Positions 6,879-11,282 of a stretch of 11,282 bases of DNA are shown piece after piece. Position 1 is the stretch's first letter, and every line of letters begins with the position of its first letter. The notes under the pieces are model-generated. The model saw only the letters and a program-made list of their open reading frames with translations, ran no database searches and was not told the DNA's origin. Source of the stretch: DATDCV01 sp036524155 (GTDB taxonomy: Bacteria > Verrucomicrobiota > Verrucomicrobiia > Limisphaerales > UBA8199). Location: contig DATDCV010000350.1 of the NCBI GenBank assembly GCA_036524155.1, positions 1-11,282 on the forward strand. Direction: 5' to 3'. Made by a program: the position numbers and the translations under genes.

Positions 6879-7523
6879 CTAGGCGAGCGCTGCCCGCACG
6901 AACGGGTTCTCTCGGCGCTCATCGCCCAAAGTTGTAGGAACGCCGTGGCCGCCGAGAAGGCGCGTGGCCGGAGGGAGTTCCATGACTCTGCGAATCGACG
7001 CTTCAAGTTCCGAATGGTTGGAATCCGGGAGATCGGTGCGGCCGACTGAACCGCCGATAATCAGGTCGCCGCCAATCAGCACGCCCTCGGTGGGCAGATA
7101 GTAGCAAACATGGCCCGGCGAATGGCCCGGGGTATGGATGACCGTGGCCGGGATCCCACCGATCTTCAGTTGTTGGCCGTCGCTAACGTGCGCGTCAGGC
7201 TTCAGCGGGGGCACAGTCAGCGGCAGCCCGAACAACCGTGTCTGAATGTCAGGATGGAGTGCTTTTTGCTCGTCGAGAGGATGGATGAGGAGCGTCGCAT
7301 TTGGGAACCGCCGCTTGACGGTGGCATGATCCGCAAAATGGTCAAAGTGCCCGTGGGTGACCCACAATCCGATAACGTCCCAACCCCGGCTGGCCGCCTG
7401 TTCGAGCAAGGGCGTCGTGGTGTGGTCGGGAGCGTCGAAGAGGACCGCCACCTTCGTGGATTCGTCCGCGATGAGAAAGCAATTGGTCATCGCGATGCCG
7501 CCGCAGTTGGAAAGAATATGCAT
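6879..7523 (-). CDS. MBL-fold metallo-hydrolase, glyoxalase II-like
   Basis: This 214-residue cytoplasmic protein belongs to the metallo-beta-lactamase fold and most resembles the small glyoxalase II-like thioesterase/hydrolase group. Visible metal ligands are the THGHFDH motif (residues 56-62), His134 in HTPGHSPGH, Asp153 in LIGGDL and His193 in LLGGHG. The GRTDLPDSN segment and the GHGVPTTLGDERRENPF ending are also typical of this group. It probably hydrolyses a small thioester or ester with two metal ions; the substrate is not known. I chose ATG 7523 because the family starts with a short strand like MHILSNCGGIAMTNCFLI; the GTG at 7544 would add seven residues and overlap the upstream gene. 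Neither start has a clear Shine-Dalgarno. It begins 8 bases after the YecH-family stop, so the two are likely co-transcribed and translation may be coupled. Confidence 0.9.
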   Translation of the reverse strand: MHILSNCGGIAMTNCFLIADESTKVAVLFDAPDHTTTPLLEQAASRGWDVIGLWVTHGHFDHFADHATVKRRFPNATLLIHPLDEQKALHPDIQTRLFGLPLTVPPLKPDAHVSDGQQLKIGGIPATVIHTPGHSPGHVCYYLPTEGVLIGGDLIIGGSVGRTDLPDSNHSELEASIRRVMELPPATRLLGGHGVPTTLGDERRENPFVRAALA

Positions 7524-7531
7524 GGGCCGGT

Positions 7532-7771
7532 TCAGTGCCGGCACATCACGTCAGGGGAGGTGCCGAACCCGCCATCCGCCGGGATGAATTTCCCCTTCGA
7601 ATCCAGGAAATCGACTAGTTGGGTCGCGGTGAGGTTCTCGGACGAGCAGGTGTAGAAACGCGCGTCCGCTCCGAAATTGTTTGTGATCTCATCCCGCAGG
7701 CTTGTCTTGGTGTAGGATTTGCCCGAGGCGATCATCATGCTTAGTACTTCGTGTGCGTGAATCTCGTTCAT
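7532..7771 (-). CDS. YecH family metal-binding protein (DUF2492)
   Basis: The 79-residue protein closely follows E. coli YecH: IHAHEVLSMMI, then the RFYTCSSENLTA region, KGKFIP and a final CRH. Conserved possible metal ligands are His5, His7, Cys42, Cys77 and His79. The length matches the family (about 79 residues). The biochemical role is unknown; the conserved His and Cys residues are why the family is called metal-binding. It is the first gene of a likely two-gene unit with the MBL-fold hydrolase. The start ATG at 7771 lies only about ten bases from a TATCAT box and has no Shine-Dalgarno, so the mRNA may be nearly leaderless. Confidence 0.93.
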   Translation of the reverse strand: MNEIHAHEVLSMMIASGKSYTKTSLRDEITNNFGADARFYTCSSENLTATQLVDFLDSKGKFIPADGGFGTSPDVMCRH

Positions 7772-7781
7772 TTCAGGGGCG

Positions 7782-7811
7782 ATGATAGCGTGTGGGTCGC
7801 AAGGACCACAA
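7782..7811 (-). promoter_or_regulatory. Candidate promoter for the YecH/hydrolase pair
   Basis: On the minus strand TTGTGG (7806-7811) and TATCAT (7782-7787, five of six matches to TATAAT) are separated by 18 bases. Transcription would start only a few bases before the YecH-family ATG at 7771. The -35 match is weak, so this rests mainly on the -10 box. Confidence 0.35.
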
Positions 7812-7876
7812 GCCCGGGAGCGGTCCAGGCGAGAAGTTCTTGATGCAAGTCAATGTTCACAACGGGAAAATACCTG

Positions 7877-7904
7877 TTGCGGCGTCGCCGACGTCTGCTA
7901 ATGT
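7877..7904 (+). promoter_or_regulatory. Candidate rpsB-tsf promoter
   Basis: TTGCGG (7877-7882) and TAATGT (7899-7904) are 16 bases apart, and a TG one base before the -10 gives an extended -10 (TGC-TAATGT). Transcription would begin near 7911, directly at the base of the first leader hairpin. Box matches are modest. Confidence 0.3.
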
Positions 7905-7910
7905 ATCCGT

Positions 7911-8044
7911 CCTTGCTGCCGTCCGTTTGCGGGCGGCGGTCAAGGGTTTCACGGCCTTAAATGCCTGCGTCGGTTGACGCCGGGGGCCATAACAACACTG
8001 AATCGAATCCCGTATTCCGCGGGATGGTTCGCCGGCAGCGGCGA
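7911..8044 (+). promoter_or_regulatory. Structured rpsB 5' leader, four consecutive stem-loops
   Basis: Four stem-loops sit in about 135 bases. H1 (7911-7945): CCTTG pairs CAAGG and GCCGTCCG pairs CGGGCGGC (one G-U) around a TTTG loop, with one bulge, about 15 pairs in all. H2 (7953-7988): GCGTC-GGTT-GACGC, with GGCC arms outside. H3 (8007-8025): ATCCCG/CGGGAT with a 7-base loop. H4 (8029-8044): TCGCCG-GCAG-CGGCGA, ending just before the ribosome binding site. In E. coli and relatives the rpsB leader is a known S2 autoregulation target. This sequence is not recognisably that motif, so a regulatory role is inferred from position and structure. No U-tract follows any hairpin, so attenuation by intrinsic termination is unlikely. 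Confidence 0.5.
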
Positions 8045-8054
8045 GCTGTTAACA

Positions 8055-8060
8055 AAAGGA
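8055..8060 (+). promoter_or_regulatory. rpsB ribosome binding site
   Basis: AAAGGA lies five bases before the ATG at 8066 and fixes this as the rpsB start, although the frame is open further upstream to 7961. It is the clearest Shine-Dalgarno in the window. Confidence 0.75.
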
Positions 8061-8065
8061 AACGC

Positions 8066-8884
8066 ATGATTACTATCGGAGTGAAGGAACTGCTGGACGC
8101 GGGTGTCCATTTCGGACATCAGACCAAGCGTTGGAATCCCAAGATGAAGCCGTTCATTTTTGACGCGCGCAACGGCATTCACATCATCGATCTAAGCAAG
8201 ACGCTCAACCAACTGGACGCGGCCTGCACCTTCATGGGAGAGACCTTGCGCAAAGGCGGCAAGGTGCTCTTTGTCGGCACAAAAAAACAGGCCCAACAGG
8301 CGGTGAAAGAGACGGCCAAAGAGTGCGGCCAATATTATGTGACCGAGCGCTGGCTCGGCGGCACCTTGACTAATTTCGCGACTATCACCCGCTCCATCGG
8401 CCGCCTCAAGCAAATCGAGAAGATGGAGGCGGATGGTAGCATTAACAATTACGTCAAGCAGGAACAATCGGTGATTCGCCGCGAAGCGGCCAGACTGGTG
8501 AAGTTCTTTGACGGCATTCGCGCCATGGACAAGTTGCCCGGCGCTCTATTTGTCGTTGATATCAAGCGCGAGCACAACGCCGTCGCCGAAGCCCGCCGTC
8601 TCAAGATCCCGGTGGTGGCGATTGTGGACACCAATTGTGACCCCGACCTGGTGGATTACCCGATCGCGGGAAATGACGATGCCATCCGGTCGGTGCGGAT
8701 GATCCTCGCTACCGTTGGCCAGATAATCATGCAGGCGCAAGCCGAGTACGAGGCAAAATACGCGCGACGTCGGCCCGCGGACGAGGCTGCTCCGACGCCC
8801 TCGGCGGCACCCGCACAAACAACCGCTGTCCCCCCGGTGGAGAGCGTCCCTGCGGCAGCCCCCCCGGCACTCCCTGCCGCGTAG
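8066..8884 (+). CDS. rpsB: 30S ribosomal protein S2
   Basis: S2 joins late in assembly of the small ribosomal subunit and helps hold S1. The 272-residue protein is a textbook match: the N-terminal VKELLDAGVHFGHQTKRWNPKM, RNGIHIIDLSKT, KVLFVGTKKQA, ERWLGGTLTNF, LPGALFVVDIKREHNAVAEA and VDTNCDPDLVDYPIAGNDDA are all present. After about residue 235 comes a low-complexity Ala/Pro/Thr-rich tail of some 35 residues, probably disordered; such tails vary between lineages. The start at 8066 is supported by the AAAGGA site and by alignment; the upstream in-frame part is leader RNA. It is the first gene of the rpsB-tsf operon, 81 bases before tsf, and its mRNA leader is strongly structured. Confidence 0.98.
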   Translation: MITIGVKELLDAGVHFGHQTKRWNPKMKPFIFDARNGIHIIDLSKTLNQLDAACTFMGETLRKGGKVLFVGTKKQAQQAVKETAKECGQYYVTERWLGGTLTNFATITRSIGRLKQIEKMEADGSINNYVKQEQSVIRREAARLVKFFDGIRAMDKLPGALFVVDIKREHNAVAEARRLKIPVVAIVDTNCDPDLVDYPIAGNDDAIRSVRMILATVGQIIMQAQAEYEAKYARRRPADEAAPTPSAAPAQTTAVPPVESVPAAAPPALPAA

Positions 8885-8917
8885 AGAGACCAAACGGGCG
8901 GCAATGCTCGGTTTTCA

Positions 8918-8933
8918 GCCGGTCACGGCCGGC
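8918..8933 (+). other. Intercistronic hairpin between rpsB and tsf
   Basis: GCCGG (8918-8922) and CCGGC (8929-8933) form a 5-bp stem with a 6-base loop in the 81-base gap. It is followed by an A/T-rich stretch up to the tsf start and not by a T-run. It could be a processing or stability element; the evidence is weak. Confidence 0.3.
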
Positions 8934-8965
8934 ATACACAACCCCCAAGTTCAAAGTTAAAATTT

Positions 8966-9814
8966 ATGGCTGAAATTACTGCTGCCACGGTGGCCAAACT
9001 GCGTGAGATGACCAACGCGGGCATGATGGACTGCAAGAAAGCGCTGACTGAGGCGAAAGGTGATATTAACGCGGCGGTGGACATTCTGCGCAAGAAAGGC
9101 GCTGCGACTGCCACGACCAAAGGCGCGCGGGAGGCGCGGGAAGGAGTTATCGCCCAATATATTGCGCCGGGCGGCAAACTCGGTGTGCTCGTGGAAGTGA
9201 ATTGCCAAACAGATTTCGTCGCCCGAAACGACATGTTCAAAGCTTTCGCCGAGGACGTCGCGCGGCGGCTGGCCGCTGACCCCGCGGCGACCTTCGAAAC
9301 CGAACGAGTAGACATGGTGGCTCGCATTCGGGAGAACATCCAGATTCCGCGCCACGCGCGCATGGAGGTCGATGGCAACGGAATGGTCGCCGCCTATATC
9401 CACACTGGCGCTAAGGTTGGAGTGCTGGTCGAAGTGGGCGCCGGCAAGGGGAGCACAGTAACCAGCGACGATTTCAAGCAACTGGTGAAAGACATCACTC
9501 TGCAAATCGCGGCCGGGCATCCCTATGTGGTGTCCCGCGAGCAGGTGCCTGCAGCTGTGGTGGCCAAGGAACGCGAGATCGCTACGCAATCGGATCGGCT
9601 CAAAGGCAAACCCGCCCAGGCGATCGACAAGATCGTCCAGGGCATGCTGGAGAAGTTTTATCAATCCTATTGTCTGGTGGACCAGGGGTTCGTGAAGAAG
9701 AATTCCGAGGTGTCCGTCAAGGAGCACGTAGGTGTCGTGGCGAAGCAGTTGGACGATGAGGTCACCATCCGCCGTTTTGTGCGCTTCCAGGTGGGCGAGG
9801 TGGCGACCACTTAG
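8966..9814 (+). CDS. tsf: Translation elongation factor Ts
   Basis: EF-Ts is the cytoplasmic nucleotide exchange factor that reloads EF-Tu with GTP. The 282-residue sequence has the N-terminal UBA-like domain (about 1-45, with VAKLREMTNAGMMDCKKALTE and GDINAAVDILRKKG), the signature TDFVARN (82-88) that contacts EF-Tu, the core subdomains with YIHTGAKVGVLVEV, the KDITLQIAA and KIVQGMLEKFYQ helices, and the final SVKEHV region. Length is normal. The ATG at 8966 follows an A/T-rich leader (AAGTTAAAATTT) without a Shine-Dalgarno, suggesting S1-assisted initiation or coupling to rpsB. It is the second gene after rpsB, as in most bacteria, but the next gene is on the opposite strand, so pyrH and frr are not in this cluster. 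Confidence 0.98.
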   Translation: MAEITAATVAKLREMTNAGMMDCKKALTEAKGDINAAVDILRKKGAATATTKGAREAREGVIAQYIAPGGKLGVLVEVNCQTDFVARNDMFKAFAEDVARRLAADPAATFETERVDMVARIRENIQIPRHARMEVDGNGMVAAYIHTGAKVGVLVEVGAGKGSTVTSDDFKQLVKDITLQIAAGHPYVVSREQVPAAVVAKEREIATQSDRLKGKPAQAIDKIVQGMLEKFYQSYCLVDQGFVKKNSEVSVKEHVGVVAKQLDDEVTIRRFVRFQVGEVATT

Positions 9815-9817
9815 GTT

Positions 9818-9871
9818 CCGGGACTGGCCCTGCGGGAGTATGCTGCTCCCGCTCGGGTGGCCCAAGTCCGG
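9818..9871. terminator. Long imperfect stem-loop after tsf
   Basis: GCGGGAG (9832-9838) pairs with CTCCCGC (9846-9852) around a 7-base loop. Further out, GGCC (9826-9829) pairs with GGCC (9859-9862), and CCGG-ACT (9818-9825, one bulged G) pairs with AGTCCGG (9865-9871). It begins four bases after the tsf stop and lies between convergent genes. There is no T-run, so a Rho-dependent stop or 3'-end protection is as likely as intrinsic termination. From 9872 to 9977 I see nothing else. Confidence 0.5.
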
Positions 9872-9977
9872 CTCTAACCACGGTCAACAGACGGCAGGCG
9901 AGGCACAGGCATGGGCCGTCGGTTCCTTTTCCCGTTTCGGCCACGAATTCGCAGCGAGCGTTAACCTCTAGCCCCCT

Positions 9978-11282
9978 CTACTTCTGTTCGGATGGGATCT
10001 GGTTGCTCATAACCCTAACCAACGCCTCGCCTGATTGCGGACCCTGCGCCACCTCGTACAGGTGAGGTCGCCCGGGGCCGAAGGCCGCCAACAGCTTTGG
10101 ATAGTCCCATACTGCCACCCAAACCGCCGTGGTGGCCGACAGCCGTCGGGCGGCCTCGTCGGGTGAAACCAGCGGGTCCTTGGTGTTGAGATAAAACTGC
10201 AGTGTGAACGGCGTGTCCATGTGAACCAGAGGCGGGTGAACCGGGTGTTCCCGTTGCATGCGTTTTGCCAGATCCCGCAGGACGACGGTCTGCTTCACAA
10301 GTTCGTTTTCGGCCCGCGCGACATGGTAAGAATACCAGCCGTAGATCGTGAACAGGACCGCGCACACGGCGGTCGCAGCGGTTAGAATGCGGCGCCGGGA
10401 AAACCTCCGGGTCAGACGCGCCAGCTCGCGCCCGGCGAGGATCGCAGCGGGAGGCAGCAAAGGCATCAGTAGGTCGGCACGCTGGTGCTTCGGAAAAGCG
10501 AAGATCACCAGGCCCAGCGCCAGCCAGCAGAAGAGGAACCGTTCGAACCGGCGCTCATCGTCAGCGCGCACAACGCAGGACGTGTTCGGGGCCAGAGCGT
10601 TCGCAGGTTTATGAGTTCCGGATTCCGCCGACTCGTAGCCTGACGCTGGTCGGGCCGGGTGTCGAATCACCCTCCAGCAACCAAGAGTCGTGAAAAGGCT
10701 GGCAGGTAGAAACCTTCCCAGCAGGTAAAGCGCGGGGATCCAGACCCGTGCGTAGAGCGGAGGCCGGGCCCAGGGTTCATCGTAAGTGGGATTCATCAGT
10801 TCCTTGCGGATGAGCTTGTCAAAAACGTCCTCTCCCCCCCAGGTGCACGCGGCGGCGAGCCACCCGAAGGTGAGCGCGACGAAAAGAGCGATCCCCGGCA
10901 GATGCGTTCCTTTGATCGGGGCAGGCTTGGTACGTGACTCCCAAAGCGCTGCCAGCAGCCCGCCCGCTCCGAGCACCAGACCCAACGGGCCTTTGGTCAG
11001 AGAGGCAAGCGCTGCTGTCAGCCAGAACCATGTCCAGCCTTTGCCGCGGCGCCAGGCATGAAAACCCAGGACGGCCGTGAGGGCGACGGTAAACGAGAAC
11101 AGGGTGTCGGTGCGCGCGAGGCAGATTTGCCGGGCGACCAGGTAGTTACCAAGATACAATGTGCCACCCCACAAGGCTGCGGCCCAACCGAAGTACCGCA
11201 GTGCCATGCCATAGATAACCATCACGCAGCCCAGGGTCGCGAGCAGGCAGGGCAAGTAGAGCGTGAACGGCGTCAGTTGGCC
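9978..11282 (-). CDS. ArnT/PMT-type membrane glycosyltransferase, C-terminal part (5' end outside window)
   Basis: The frame is open through the right edge (residues before the TTG at 11255 read GQLTPFTLY), so 434 C-terminal residues are visible and the N-terminus, including the first catalytic loop, lies outside. It has many transmembrane helices and the marks of GT-C family (GT39/GT83-like) transferases: LARTDTLFSF (Asp about visible residue 59), LASLTKGPLGLVLG (about 93-105), a GGEDVFDKLIRKE loop, and FPKHQRADLLMPLLPPAAILAG (about 263-283) similar to the 'K..YLLPLLP' segment. A Pro/Ser/Ala-rich loop (about 207-240) is probably cytoplasmic or periplasmic filler, and a soluble domain of about 110 residues ends the protein. 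Such enzymes move a sugar from a polyprenyl-phosphate donor to lipid or protein at the outer face of the inner membrane. Donor and acceptor cannot be told. Confidence 0.85.
   Translation of the reverse strand, partial: GQLTPFTLYLPCLLATLGCVMVIYGMALRYFGWAAALWGGTLYLGNYLVARQICLARTDTLFSFTVALTAVLGFHAWRRGKGWTWFWLTAALASLTKGPLGLVLGAGGLLAALWESRTKPAPIKGTHLPGIALFVALTFGWLAAACTWGGEDVFDKLIRKELMNPTYDEPWARPPLYARVWIPALYLLGRFLPASLFTTLGCWRVIRHPARPASGYESAESGTHKPANALAPNTSCVVRADDERRFERFLFCWLALGLVIFAFPKHQRADLLMPLLPPAAILAGRELARLTRRFSRRRILTAATAVCAVLFTIYGWYSYHVARAENELVKQTVVLRDLAKRMQREHPVHPPLVHMDTPFTLQFYLNTKDPLVSPDEAARRLSATTAVWVAVWDYPKLLAAFGPGRPHLYEVAQGPQSGEALVRVMSNQIPSEQK

Noticed and set aside
6582..7049. 155-codon plus-strand frame crossing the gap before transaldolase
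   Set aside because: Most of it is antisense to transaldolase and the hydrolase; the part in the gap is Arg/Ser/Ala-rich with no recognisable pattern or ribosome binding site.
7110..7655. 181-codon plus-strand frame over the hydrolase and YecH-family genes
   Set aside because: It is antisense to two genes with clear motifs and has Arg-rich composition without domains.
7961..8065. In-frame upstream extension of rpsB from ATG 7961
   Set aside because: It would add 35 residues absent from S2 proteins, and the AAAGGA site plus the conserved N-terminus fix the start at 8066; this part folds into leader hairpins.
8957..9865. 302-codon open frame on the minus strand opposite tsf
   Set aside because: It mirrors the whole EF-Ts gene, is His/Arg-rich and has no family resemblance; EF-Ts is certain.
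1..11282. CRISPR array, transposon ends, tRNA genes or a novel defence cassette
   Set aside because: I saw no regularly spaced repeats, transposase or integrase, no cloverleaf-like sequence, and no nuclease, toxin or reverse transcriptase-like gene; the genes are ordinary metabolism, signalling and translation.

Overview
The window looks like a GC-rich, free-living bacterial chromosome segment, most likely Verrucomicrobiota or a relative in the PVC group. This is inferred from the gene style: a very large propeller-type sensor kinase, a GH127-like glycosidase, weak or absent Shine-Dalgarno sites before several genes, and an Ala/Pro-rich tail on ribosomal protein S2. No rRNA, tRNA, CRISPR array, transposase or phage gene was seen. 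The taxonomic call is tentative.

Layout. (1) Positions 2-1303, plus strand: the 3' part of a GH127/DUF1680-like glycosidase whose start lies outside the window. (2) 1332-1652, minus: a small three-helix membrane protein of unknown function. (3) 1771-5570, plus: a two-gene signalling operon made of a 1048-residue periplasmic-propeller histidine kinase and, with a 4-base ATGA overlap, a response regulator with a DNA-binding HTH tail. A stem-loop (5590-5621) closes it. (4) 5646-6644, minus: transaldolase. (5) 6645-6878: a gene-free stretch with several palindromic elements. (6) 6879-7771, minus: a YecH-family (DUF2492) small protein followed by a glyoxalase-II-like metallo-beta-lactamase-fold hydrolase, probably one operon. 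(7) 7772-8065: a divergent promoter region, then a highly structured leader. (8) 8066-9814, plus: rpsB and tsf, the classic translation operon. (9) A convergent hairpin region, then 9978-11282, minus: the C-terminal part of an ArnT/PMT-type membrane glycosyltransferase running off the right edge.

How the parts relate. The kinase/regulator pair is a complete phosphorelay with all key residues visible. It lies a few hundred bases from a glycosidase gene, so carbohydrate sensing is an attractive but unproven idea. rpsB-tsf is core translation machinery, and its leader has four consecutive stem-loops between a candidate promoter and the ribosome binding site, which could support S2 autoregulation. 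The usual downstream partner pyrH does not follow tsf here. The remaining genes (central carbon metabolism, small hydrolase, envelope glycosyltransferase) are ordinary chromosomal genes. I see no convincing new defence or mobile system. The points most worth following are the rpsB leader, the altered catalytic motif of the glycosidase, and the palindromes upstream of transaldolase.
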